Shown piece by piece: positions 27,701 through 34,498 of a stretch of DNA of 64,000 bases. Location of the stretch: positions 186,001 to 250,000 of the forward strand of contig JARGPJ010000008.1 in assembly GCA_029212615.1 (NCBI GenBank), written 5' to 3'. Position 1 is the stretch's first letter. The number at the start of each line of letters is the position of its first letter. The notes beneath the pieces are model-generated. The model was not told where the DNA came from. It was given only the letters and a program-made list of their open reading frames with translations, and made no database searches. Origin of the DNA: Verrucomicrobiales bacterium (lineage in GTDB: Bacteria; Verrucomicrobiota; Verrucomicrobiia; Verrucomicrobiales; DEV007). A program made the translations under genes and the position numbers.

Positions 27701-30583
27701 ACCTACCAGGGCGACGACGGTGGAACCGGCCCTATTGCTCCTCAGACTATCACCGACAACGTCGAGGTGGAGATTGTGGAACCCGAAGTGACTGTCGCCA
27801 AGTCGATTACCACCTTACCAGCAAATCCGACTGCCGGCGAAACGGTGACCTATCAAGTAGTCCTTTCCAATCCGGCTCCAACAGGAACTGAGAACGTGAT
27901 CGCTTTTGACATCTTTGCCCGGGACGACATGCCGGCAAATCTGTCCCTGGAGGAGACGTCTTTCACGGCGGTCTTGAACGGTGCTACTGATATCAGCGGT
28001 GCCTTCACGGTCTCCTCCACCGGTTGGAGTGTGGGCGACGGGTCCACCGGTCCGTTGCTCAATCAGGGCGATGTCGTGGTGATTACCTATGATGCAGTGA
28101 TTCAGCCGGGAGTTCAAGACGGTGATAATCTTCTGAATGAAGTGGATGTAGAATGGACATCGATTGAAGGAGTAGACGCGAACGAGCGTGGCGGAAACGG
28201 GGATCTGGATACCGAAACTCCGACCGGGCAACCGGATGATTACGAAGCGGCCGACACCGCCGATTTTGATGCGGAGTTTACCTCGGCTTTCGCATTCACG
28301 AAGGAGATCGTATCGACAAGTGAAGCAAGCACCGGAACTCTCGGGGGGCTCTCCAACCTAACTGATCTTGTCGTCGGTGAGACTGTTACTTATTCCCTCA
28401 CCGCAACCCTGGGACGGGGGAAGACTGATGGAGTTCGTTTCATCGATCAGTTCTCTACCTTGAACGGGATTCTCGACATCACCAATGTGACGATCAACCC
28501 CGGTGCAGCCTTGAGTCTCGATAGTGGAGATCCATTCTCGACCATTATTCCATCGGTGACCGATTCCGTCGGTTCCGACGGTTACCGGGATCGAATTGAA
28601 ATCGACTTTGGATCAGTGGTGAATGATCCTGATTTTTCAACAGGACAGGCTTCTGAGCAGATTGAGATTCTTGTCACGGCCCTGGTCGTAAATGTTGCTG
28701 AGAACAGTGCCGGTGACGTCATTCAAAATGATGCTGAGTTCTTTTACTTCGACGATCCGGATAGCACTGGTGTTCAGAGCGAGCAGTCCATCACGGACGA
28801 CGTCTCTGTAGAAATACTCGAACCTAACCTGAGTATCACCAAGTCGGTAAACAATGATGAACCTCGTCTCGGTGAAGTGCTTACCTATACCCTGACCGTC
28901 TCTAATGACGCCGGGGCCAGCACCACGGATGCTTTCGATCTCGTTATCGATGACCTCATGGATCCGCGGATGACACTCGATACCTCTTCCGTGACCTTGC
29001 TCATTCTGGGGACTCCCTCGAATCCGAGTGCGATCACATCAAATAACAGCACGAGCAACAATCTTGTTCTCGGGATCAATCACCTCGAAGAAGGGGAATC
29101 GATTCAGATTACTTATGAAGTTCAAGTGTCCAGTGATACCGCTGACTTTGAAGCAGTTCTTCCGAATGAGGTCGATCTTCACTATACTTCCACGGATGGG
29201 GTCAATCCCGACGAGCGGGGCGGAGATCCGGATACAAACGATCCGAATGATCCTGATACCTATACGGACAATGACGACGAGTCTGTTGAAGTATTTCAGC
29301 CTGACCTTCGAATCGAGAAGGTGGACTACGATGCTGAGATCGTGCCCGGCGGAACCGTCGTCTATGAGATGACAGTGACAAACCAGGGCCGGGTTGAAGC
29401 CCTCGGAGTCAATGTGACGGACGATATTTCCCACTTCCTCGAGGCAGGGTTTACCTTCCTGTCAGGAACAAACGCAACTCTCGTCGGTGGCATTGTTACG
29501 TTTGATCTTCCTGATATGCCGGTAGACGATGTTCAAGTCGTTACGATGACGCTTCAAGCGCCTGATGTGATTCCTGCAGGACTTGAGTCAATCACGAATG
29601 TTGCGGTAGCAAATCACGACGATATTGATCCGACTCCCGAGGATAATGAAGACCCGGAGGATACTCCTGTCATTGCGAGACCCGATCTGGTCATCACGAA
29701 AGATGACGGTCTCCTGCTCGCTTTTACCGGTGATGAAATTACCTACGTCATTACTTTCACGAATGTCGGTGATCAGGTTGCTTCCGGGGTCGTGATTGAA
29801 GATGTCCTTCCTCCTGAAATGGAGTTTATCTCCGCTTCAAACGGTGGGATCCTGCGTGGAAACTCTGTCTTCTGGGGATTCGATGAGGTCGCTCCCGGGG
29901 AAGTCAGAACCGTCGAGGTTACCGCTGAAGTGATTCGGCCGGGACTGAAAATCAACACCGTGACGATCAAAGATGATGGTCGAAGTGGACCGGACCCAAC
30001 ACCGGAGAACAACAAGGACATCGACGAGACAGATACCGAATGGAAATTCCGTTACGACCTCACTCAGGATTTCAGGACCTCAAACGGGAATCTCTCGCTT
30101 CGTGACCGTCACTCCGGTCAAAGCGACCGGATTCTTCGCCGCGAGCCGGTGATCTATGCCACCTACATGGCCTCAGGGCTTGCCCAGGCCGGGTCTACGA
30201 TCACTTTGGAGGTCTTTGATGAGACCGGCCGACTCATTGCTGACACTTCTGTAGTCACTGATGCGGGCGGTAACTGGCTCGCCTCTTTCCCGATGGCTGA
30301 CGTCGATAAGCAGCCGGCACGGATTGAGATGCGACAGACCTGGGCCAGCTACAATCCTGCAGGCGAGAGAAGTTACAATTTCCGGACCTACTTCGGCCCC
30401 GCCTTCTCTACCGGAACTTACTACACCGAGGACCTTACCGTTCACAGCGTGATGGAGAAAAGGATCCCTTCCGAGGTCATCGATCTTTACGAGTCATCCA
30501 AGATGATTCTGGCGATGGACTGGAATGGTCAGCTCTATGAGTTCGCTGCCCGTGGAGCGCTTAAATCCAGCAGCGGAAACTGA
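18773..30583 (+). CDS. Giant modular LEPR-type surface protein with about twenty DUF11/D2-like repeats
   Basis: 3,936 residues, 18% of the window. The N-terminus has no ordinary Sec signal. Instead a basic stretch (SNLSKRKG) is followed by FEALEPRILFDAS with LEPR at residues 25-28, the LEPR-XLL signature found at the start of very large PVC and gammaproteobacterial surface proteins. Then come about twenty beta-rich modules of roughly 170-190 residues, each opening with a strand ending in Lys (VMDLVK, LTISK, ITVSK, VTIAK, VDAEK, LSITK, LVITK) and closing with N-x-(A/V)-x-(V/F/L), as in DUF11 and isopeptide-forming D2 domains. The C-terminal about 180 residues (from about 3758) form a distinct aromatic- and Arg-rich domain. 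The sequence is very acidic, and I see a single cysteine (residue 217). Probable surface adhesin or S-layer-like fibre; function not proven. Confidence 0.88.
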   Translation: MATDQTFGEQRSNLSKRKGLHFEALEPRILFDASAGSAPTAEVSVSTGDLTTNQDQFVNDNIEFNISFDNNGGQEGYVPYVDFLAEPEMEIQSVSAFGGALSNSEGDGADPIGMVSLTGELVDIATGNPINHPQYSTSIGSPSSDYFGGAGSGSDPVTFDPSFAGYYVYSVQLPFGSFTPGNPPADIVVEASLDDADNVEANRTYELHARGGFSLGCDPLDNPGTIASVDDAPVFGAFSSSSVYPVVMDLVKTASTAEEDGAYTGENVSGPNHPVTYRLEIDIADGETINNLNLTDVLPDDLAYLGGLSVTDGSGGAISFVTNGEPQLSTDDINGVSAADNTLDITFPSVTGGAGVDIIVTYEAFVPYVEEGGDLIVDENSGEEGDLDEYNDAQIVGDWTNNAGATIQVSDNAGPANGGDPDGVLADRETDYQIEEHSLAIQKGVDFADGGGDRAATGWSEGDVAEFTMNFQISDYFAFGSLLVTDVMGDGLEFLPDLDEPTSSWANASDFDTDPLGDRPVLTFEMHSGVGGTLSVAFDEENFSAVENADGTTQIIFNVYDQLVSSGFIVDGEPVLGGMIPTGGLGVDPMGSFNSDVGTRGSITYNARVRNEYVDAIGGADVNQGDTLSNNVTIEGENLDVTDLTTTRVTVSDGSGTSVEIITGNVTKELFSTSRNGVQRLAGDLDGELEVVPGDVITWKITYELPITEFEQLTISDYLPLPVFDVSEIDTSGIYAYDATDYLTGGRISFGEGDTFIGQDGVGATGDGGIDDLANYATPNAPIITLDEPNNAFTINFGDYDIPESEDPLARTIEIFVSTTITDAVYAEGLQFTNQVSTTESNSFSTTVASNEIGQIVLGVPDLTISKGVLAVDSTSGGTFTASPGPTGMPYNVTFNAPGSADAFNGTITSDGLDDQPIDADVQNLDAGDVVTFGIVVENRGSADYGAFDVQISDTVPTGFAVPGSLAALNLRVTDGNGDDIDYVISGGGTVADFFAGGIELVDPGVNTGALSEYSETSGTNLVLIAYDLVVDESAVSNETLVNTATVENFSYEDGGPNYAEIEDTDTAYVTIDRPAVVKEVLNTSHDAVSNLDEEGEVAVGEVVTYRVTIDIPEGTMPSVTISDTLPPGMAFVGVDSISFDAGLSTTKGDGDFGDVDVYYNASASTLSLGVGGSAGLGDLTNSNTDNTATEQVTFTYRAVVLNDVEIQSGVVRSNDAEISWQENGTDQLEEDSADVTVVEPNITVSKSVLGGDTTVEGADTVTYRIVVRNNDDGSGNVSEGYDVELSDILPDDVEFVSATFVSGVAPTGAVAYNGAVGNEGEITATWDTFEVGQVSRIDIVVRIDDGLPTDREILNSANVEFTSLPGDPGDVSYTGYDPATDSGSFATPDEAALANALERTGDPTDLNNEGDALGGVNDYEDENSATVTVINPIGIDKVVVDTSEFHTGVDKTEDGTVEVTIGEVVRYEVRILIPQAESTNVQLVDVLGPELQWIDSAENNLEIRLEGFNPDGSTLSAPSIPASADGTTVTFPEASAVYDETSTVTFSFGDISNTETDSEPEYLYISYNAIIKNDAEVERGDIAMNTVQLREGGEDIGSPLTQEVTIVEPDVTIAKSDNGTTSADAGDIIDYTLTITAGTSDPQLHTTAFDLSISDVLPDQLDLVDGSVTFVGLPVTSSGSITEDGGADSFSATVDRLEPGETFQITFQAEVRDTGINIIEADETVTNSATLTYSTLPDDGTDDGSGDNDTGNEAGTPGDTDGERITTKSNSDSFTSPAPVLSKVLADPADTSFTIGEPVEYVITLEISEGEVGDPNAYILDQIDPGFRFIPGTLSVTTDAGIVIGTAGTLNEANTDFFTHTDPASSSDPEQLRFDFESIIYNESSAGDGLSSGTIEIRYQLQVENIIANQQGGELNNTADFIYTDEDGSSTVTVQDSTGDSDTIITIVEPQVDAEKTFAALPALIEAGDTVSYTVTLTNPGGPLNPDQNVGAYEVIARDVVPTNLSFDGASLLADLDGADITGLVTLSANGWSIDPAANIDLAPGEVITITYDALILTPVKDGDTLTNTVDVEWSSLDNDDANDGIDGSDTGERSGNGDLDTESGAGNPNDYEEEATADLEINLTPGFDFVKEVVSTSVADTGSAAGTSTSFEDLVIGETVTYELVATLPKGTVDSVRIIDQLSLANGLLDITNVEIEAGDALRLLNGDALTTITPSQIDSATTDGYIDRVEFDFGTVINDYEIATDDASQQILIRITALVVNDVENREGDVIANTGTLLFEDDADGDGIRTEQSLQSTATVEIIEPQVDTAKRVTSVPPAYEAGVTVPYEVTLTNPGGAGNQEQNAIAYEVTARDVLPADLTLQTGTFEAILTSGGSDTDITGSFTVTAGGWLLPASADIDLGPGDVITITYDTLIEETVNDDDLLTNEVDAEWSSLDGDSAGERGGDDDFDTTGGDGPENDYESGDEVTIQADLAPTITKSVLGSTVASTANGTDTDIEDLTIGESVTYEILITMGRGTTENVRFFDQFSIDEGITGISSVTVVPGADLSIEGGGAFPTTATVTDALGGTDGFLDTIELTFGNIVNDATGAETSAEQIRILVVADLVNVEENQQGDVIENTANLFYLADPDADGDRTEESISDNAFIEVVEPQVDANKVVSSQPANPQAGDTINYTVTLTNSGGPGNLLQNVTAFDIIAQDTLPDDLELDTGSFLALHSGEGNINDQFTVSASGWITSPTADIDLDPGESVTITYSAIIAKEVKDADTLTNEVDVEWTSLDGTVTGERGGNGDLDSESPVTSPDDYEDGDDATVTVNLTPLYDFTKTIESTSQSFTNADGGTDTGIEDLVIGETVTYELIATFAKGTTDGVQIVDQLAIPNGLLDITNVELQAGAALSLGSGDPFSSLTISETNNLGADLYNDRVEINFGTVINDPDQYDGPASEQIRILITAVVVNDIENQSGDIIDNVGTFTYQGDDGGTGPIAPQTITDNVEVEIVEPEVTVAKSITTLPANPTAGETVTYQVVLSNPAPTGTENVIAFDIFARDDMPANLSLEETSFTAVLNGATDISGAFTVSSTGWSVGDGSTGPLLNQGDVVVITYDAVIQPGVQDGDNLLNEVDVEWTSIEGVDANERGGNGDLDTETPTGQPDDYEAADTADFDAEFTSAFAFTKEIVSTSEASTGTLGGLSNLTDLVVGETVTYSLTATLGRGKTDGVRFIDQFSTLNGILDITNVTINPGAALSLDSGDPFSTIIPSVTDSVGSDGYRDRIEIDFGSVVNDPDFSTGQASEQIEILVTALVVNVAENSAGDVIQNDAEFFYFDDPDSTGVQSEQSITDDVSVEILEPNLSITKSVNNDEPRLGEVLTYTLTVSNDAGASTTDAFDLVIDDLMDPRMTLDTSSVTLLILGTPSNPSAITSNNSTSNNLVLGINHLEEGESIQITYEVQVSSDTADFEAVLPNEVDLHYTSTDGVNPDERGGDPDTNDPNDPDTYTDNDDESVEVFQPDLRIEKVDYDAEIVPGGTVVYEMTVTNQGRVEALGVNVTDDISHFLEAGFTFLSGTNATLVGGIVTFDLPDMPVDDVQVVTMTLQAPDVIPAGLESITNVAVANHDDIDPTPEDNEDPEDTPVIARPDLVITKDDGLLLAFTGDEITYVITFTNVGDQVASGVVIEDVLPPEMEFISASNGGILRGNSVFWGFDEVAPGEVRTVEVTAEVIRPGLKINTVTIKDDGRSGPDPTPENNKDIDETDTEWKFRYDLTQDFRTSNGNLSLRDRHSGQSDRILRREPVIYATYMASGLAQAGSTITLEVFDETGRLIADTSVVTDAGGNWLASFPMADVDKQPARIEMRQTWASYNPAGERSYNFRTYFGPAFSTGTYYTEDLTVHSVMEKRIPSEVIDLYESSKMILAMDWNGQLYEFAARGALKSSSGN
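24620..28819 (+). repeat. Four in-frame ~1.05-kb tandem repeats inside the giant gene
   Basis: The motif (I/V)-EP-(Q/E)-V-(D/T) recurs at 24620, 25691, 26732 and 27779, and the related EPNLSITK follows at 28820. Periods are 1071, 1041, 1047 and 1041 bp (357, 347, 349 and 347 codons). Each unit is a pair of modules: one ending in a TNEVDVEW(S/T)SLDG ... GERGGNGDLD-like block, and one opening with a VKEVVSTS-like strand and containing DLVIGETVTYEL. The units differ at many sites, so the duplications are old. Confidence 0.85.
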
Positions 30584-30613
30584 TTCGAGTCTGAATCGCT
30601 GAACAGCAATTTT

Positions 30614-30630
30614 ACAACAACAACAACAAC
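30614..30630 (+). repeat. CAA-repeat leader before the TolC-like gene
   Basis: A run of five CAA triplets (inside ACAACAACAACAACAAC) in the 56-bp gap, ending 9 bp before ATG 30640. No Shine-Dalgarno sequence is present. Unstructured CAA tracts favour initiation, so this may serve as a translation enhancer; it could also simply be a microsatellite. Confidence 0.5.
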
Positions 30631-30639
30631 TGCACAAAA

Positions 30640-32523
30640 ATGAAACCGTCTGAATTAGACAATTATATAAAGTGGCTCCCCGCGGTGGGCGTCTTCACCC
30701 TCAGCTGTCTTACCAGCTGCCAGGTCCCAACCAGCATGAATTCGAATGATTCTGATTATATCATGATCAACGATTCTGCTTCGGTATTTAAAGAAAACTA
30801 TGAGCCCGTTTCTGAAGAGGAACAGGATCGCGATCTGTCGATTGACGAAACCATCGGGGGTTTTCTCAGCGAAGCGGTCGAAACCGGCGTTCGTGAAAGC
30901 CTTTCACCTGCGGCAGAGCGGGCGGCGAATTCCGGATCAGTCTATCTCGACGAGTGGTGGGCAGATTCCCACCGGGACCCCATGCTCAACGTCAAAGGAA
31001 AGGCTGTCGGGATGCAGCTTGACGAGATCTACACCCGGACCCTGGCGAACTCTTCACAGGTTCGTGTCTTTGCCGCCCTTCCCCTGATTCGGGAGACGGC
31101 GATTGATGAAGCGAAGGCTGAATTTGACCCGGAGTCATACGTTGAAAGTCGTTACAACTTCACTGATGAACCGACCGGTTCGACACTGGAGACAGGGAGC
31201 GCAAATGACTTCTTCCGCGAGCGCGGATGGACGATGGAAGCCGGCGTTCGGAAGAAGTTTCTCGCAGGGACTGAGGTGGTCGTAGCGCAGGACCTCGGAC
31301 AGAAGAGCAACAACAGCGAGTTCTTCATTCCGGGTGATCAGGGGAATGCCCGTCTCCGCCTCTCTGTTGTCCAGCCTCTCCTCAAAGGGGCGGGAGCCAA
31401 GTACAATCGCACCATGATGCAGATTGCTAAACTCGATGCTGAAACCGGATATGAAGAATTTGTCCGACAGCTCGAAACGCATCTCATGGAGGTCAACCGT
31501 TCCTACTGGGCCCTCTACCTCGCTCGTGCCATGTATCAGGAGCAGAAGAATCTCGTGAATGAGACGCGCGGAGTGGCCGATGAGCTTGCTGCCCGTGGAA
31601 CACTCGATGCTTCCTCGAGCCAGATCAGTCGAACCCAGGCTGCACTCGCTTCCCGTGAGGCAACCCTTGTTCGCTCTGAGCTTGCGATCATGAACTCCGA
31701 GTCCAGGCTTCGCGCCCTGGTGAACGATCCGTGGTTCGTCACTGGTGGAATCGGAGAAATCATCCCTTCAGATATGCCAATGATAGGACGCTATGTTCCT
31801 GATTTTGAAACGATGGTTGACGCGGCTTTGACCTACCGCCCTGAGATTCGTCAGGCTGAAAAGCATCTCCAGGCATCCGACCTTCGTGAGGCAATGGCGC
31901 GCAACGAGAAGAAGCCTACGCTTAATCTCCTCGCTGAAACGGGCCTTTCATCCCTGCGTGGAAGCGGTGATACCGGGGGAGCCTTCGGTGACCAGTTTCA
32001 GGACAGTGTTCCCAACTGGGGTGTCGGGGTGATGGCTTCAGTCCCATGGGGGCGCCGTGCCGAGAAAGCACGTCATCTTCGCACTGAGCTTGAAGTTCGC
32101 CAGATGGAAGATCAACTCCGTTCAACAATGGATACGGTTCTTCTTGAGGTTCAAGTTGCGCACCGTGAGGTCTCAACCGCGTATCCTGACATGAAGGCAA
32201 AGTATAAAGCGGCGAAAGCAGCAGAGGAAGAACTCGCGGTGCTCAATAACCGACGTGGACTTGACGTTCAGGAAGGCGAAGCGCTTTACCTTGAGAAACT
32301 TCTCGATGCACAGGAACGACGTTCCCTTGCCCGTGAAAGCTTCCTGAAGTCATTGGTGGTCTACAATTCTGCAATCACGAATCTCGACCGTGCTTCCGGC
32401 ACTCTGCTTCAGGCGGAAGATGTGGGTGTGCACCGTGATGTCGATGAAGATGAACTTCCCATTCTTCGCCTTACCAAAGACGAAGCCGCGAAGAACGCCA
32501 TCGCCAGCTACGCACTTAAGTAA
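30640..32523 (+). CDS. TolC-family outer-membrane efflux lipoprotein
   Basis: 627 residues, longer than typical TolC (about 450-500) because of an N-terminal extension of about 110 residues. A lipoprotein signal is present: hydrophobic WLPAVGVFTLSC then the lipobox L24-T25-S26-C27. The rest matches the outer-membrane efflux (OEP) family: coiled-coil helices (LMEVNRSYWALYLARAMYQEQKNLVNETRGVADELAARGTL), RPEIRQAEKHLQASDLREAMARNEKKPTLNLLAETGLS as the repeat-internal strand, and the matching second half (VLLEVQVAHREVSTAYPDMKAKYKAAKAAEEEL). It should form a trimeric channel across the outer membrane. It follows the giant protein by 56 bp and precedes the SecA-like gene by 9 bp, which makes it the obvious exit pore for the locus. 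Confidence 0.9.
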   Translation: MKPSELDNYIKWLPAVGVFTLSCLTSCQVPTSMNSNDSDYIMINDSASVFKENYEPVSEEEQDRDLSIDETIGGFLSEAVETGVRESLSPAAERAANSGSVYLDEWWADSHRDPMLNVKGKAVGMQLDEIYTRTLANSSQVRVFAALPLIRETAIDEAKAEFDPESYVESRYNFTDEPTGSTLETGSANDFFRERGWTMEAGVRKKFLAGTEVVVAQDLGQKSNNSEFFIPGDQGNARLRLSVVQPLLKGAGAKYNRTMMQIAKLDAETGYEEFVRQLETHLMEVNRSYWALYLARAMYQEQKNLVNETRGVADELAARGTLDASSSQISRTQAALASREATLVRSELAIMNSESRLRALVNDPWFVTGGIGEIIPSDMPMIGRYVPDFETMVDAALTYRPEIRQAEKHLQASDLREAMARNEKKPTLNLLAETGLSSLRGSGDTGGAFGDQFQDSVPNWGVGVMASVPWGRRAEKARHLRTELEVRQMEDQLRSTMDTVLLEVQVAHREVSTAYPDMKAKYKAAKAAEEELAVLNNRRGLDVQEGEALYLEKLLDAQERRSLARESFLKSLVVYNSAITNLDRASGTLLQAEDVGVHRDVDEDELPILRLTKDEAAKNAIASYALK

Positions 32524-32532
32524 GATAAACTG

Positions 32533-34497
32533 ATGCCTTCTCTTTCACCGGGAATCATTTCGAAAGCTTTCAGGGACTACGAACCCTGGGGGCTTATCCG
32601 CCAAGCCTGGTCGGATGAGAAAGCTGACGGTCACGCCACTGCAGAAGCACAACTTCAGCAAATCAACGAACTGCAGGAAACGGTCGCTAAACTATCCGAC
32701 CGAAGACTGCAGGACGTCGCCTCAAAACTTCGGGAGGTCGCCCGGTCGGGGGCTCAGCCCCACGAATATTTAGTAGAATCTTTTGCTCTCGTAAGAGAAG
32801 CGTCCCGCCGCATTCTTGGACTGTTCCACTACGATGTGCAGTTGTTAGGTGGTCTGGCCATATGCAACGGGACGATTGCGGAAATGGCGACGGGTGAAGG
32901 GAAAACGCTGGTGCAATCACTGGCTGCCTTCACCCGGAGCCTTCCCGGCAACGGCGTTCACGTCGCGACTGCGAATGGATACCTTGCAGAGCGCGATTAT
33001 GATTTCGCTAAACCCCTTTTTGATTTTCTCGGAACGAGTGCAGCCTTACTTCCGGAGAGGGTTCCTGCTGCACAGAAGCAGGCGGCCTATGCTGCCGATG
33101 TCACCTACGGGACAGGCACCGAATTCGGTTTTGACTATCTCCGGGATCAGGTGGAGTTGATGAATGAGCCCCCGACGAAGCTCGGGGACGAATTCCGCCG
33201 TGAGATCCTGGGCCTACCTTCGCGCCGACGTGCGACACTTTGCCAGCGCGGGCTTTCTTTTGTGATTATCGATGAAATCGATTCGGTCCTCATCGATGAG
33301 GCAGCGACCCCGCTCGTTATCAGTGGAAAGGCTGACAAATTGAATCCACATCCTGAAATTTACCATCTTGCGAAAACGGTCGCGAATGATCTCGAAATGG
33401 ACCGCGAAGTCGAACTCGATGAGCGGACACGTAGCGTCGGACTCACCGCGGCGGGAGTTGAGAAGATCCATCGCGATGAGTTGACGATCCCCTGGACTCA
33501 TCTCGTTCGTCCGTGGAAAACCTATGTCGAGAACGCCTTGCGCGCCCAACATGTCTTTACCCGGGATTCTGACTATCTCGTGAATTCAGAGAACGAAATC
33601 GTTATTGTTGATTCGTTTACCGGTCGTGTTCGTGAAGGAAGTAGTTGGAAGGAAGGCCTTCACCAGGCCGTCGAAGCGAAAGAGGCGGTTGAGATCACCG
33701 CTGAATCAACTTCAGTTGCAGGTATTTCGAGGCAACGGTTTTATCAGTTGTATGACGGGATCGGTGGGATGACCGGAACTGCGAGCGAGTCGGCCGGGGA
33801 GTTGTGGCGCTTTTATCAACTTCGTGTCACGCCGGTTCCGAGGAATCGTCCTTCCCTCGTCAGGGCGCTCCCGACACGTATCTTTCGCACTGAATGCGAA
33901 AAGTTTCAGGCGATCGCTGATGATGTCAGAGATCGGCAGCAGAACGGGCAGCCCGTCCTGATTGGCTGCCGGACCATCGAGGAAAGCGAAAAGCTTTCGC
34001 GCGAACTGAGTGAAATGACGGTTCCGCACACTTTATTAAACGCTAAAACGACCGGGGAGGAAGCGGCTATCATTGCCCAGGCCGGGGTCTCCGGTGCGAT
34101 CACGGTGGCAACGAACATGGCGGGGCGGGGGACGCATATTTCTCTCGACGACGACTCGCTGGCCGAAGGTGGTTTGCACGTTGTTGCTACCGGGTTGGAG
34201 GAATCGAAGCGCATTGACCGTCAGCTCACAGGAAGAGCTGCACGACAGGGGCAACCGGGATCCTATCAGTTCTTTCTCAGTGGAGAAGATGCGCTCATGG
34301 TTGAGCAATTCCCTGAAGAGGCCGCGAGGCTGCAGTCAACATCCCGTTGTGATGCACTTGGCGAAGTAAAGGCATCAGCCTTTCTCGGGCAGTTTGAAAA
34401 GGCCCAGCGAAGAACGGAGAAGGCACGCTACGAACAGCGGGTAACTTCTTTTCTCTACAACGAAAATCTTAACGAATCGAAACAAACTCTTTCCTGA
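32533..34497 (+). CDS. Short SecA-like ATPase lacking the C-terminal domains
   Basis: 654 residues against 800-900 for housekeeping SecA. NBD1 has Walker A MATGEGKT (Lys124) and Walker B IIDEIDSVLIDEA (Asp247). The preprotein-crosslinking domain is recognisable (FTRDSDYLVNSENEIVIVDSFTGRVREG ... GLHQAVEAKEAVEI ... IGGMTGTASESA). NBD2 has PVLIGCRTIEESEKLS, ATNMAGRGTHI and RQLTGRAARQGQPGSYQFFLSGEDALM. The chain ends about 60 residues later, so most of the helical scaffold/wing region with the two-helix finger, and the zinc tail, are missing. The family-typical Asp of NMAGRGTDI is His535. Its position between the TolC and HlyD genes, 1 bp from the latter, argues for a specialised motor or unfoldase rather than general translocation. 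Confidence 0.88.
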   Translation: MPSLSPGIISKAFRDYEPWGLIRQAWSDEKADGHATAEAQLQQINELQETVAKLSDRRLQDVASKLREVARSGAQPHEYLVESFALVREASRRILGLFHYDVQLLGGLAICNGTIAEMATGEGKTLVQSLAAFTRSLPGNGVHVATANGYLAERDYDFAKPLFDFLGTSAALLPERVPAAQKQAAYAADVTYGTGTEFGFDYLRDQVELMNEPPTKLGDEFRREILGLPSRRRATLCQRGLSFVIIDEIDSVLIDEAATPLVISGKADKLNPHPEIYHLAKTVANDLEMDREVELDERTRSVGLTAAGVEKIHRDELTIPWTHLVRPWKTYVENALRAQHVFTRDSDYLVNSENEIVIVDSFTGRVREGSSWKEGLHQAVEAKEAVEITAESTSVAGISRQRFYQLYDGIGGMTGTASESAGELWRFYQLRVTPVPRNRPSLVRALPTRIFRTECEKFQAIADDVRDRQQNGQPVLIGCRTIEESEKLSRELSEMTVPHTLLNAKTTGEEAAIIAQAGVSGAITVATNMAGRGTHISLDDDSLAEGGLHVVATGLEESKRIDRQLTGRAARQGQPGSYQFFLSGEDALMVEQFPEEAARLQSTSRCDALGEVKASAFLGQFEKAQRRTEKARYEQRVTSFLYNENLNESKQTLS

Positions 34498-34498
34498 T

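Noticed and set aside
18773..30583. Type I RTX protein or type IX substrate
   Set aside because: No GGxGxDxxx nonapeptide repeats and no type IX C-terminal domain are visible; the N-terminal LEPR motif and DUF11-like modules fit better.
30582..30597. Small hairpin GATTC/GAATC after the giant gene as terminator
   Set aside because: Only a 5-bp stem with no T run, and the TolC-like gene follows 56 bp later in the same direction.
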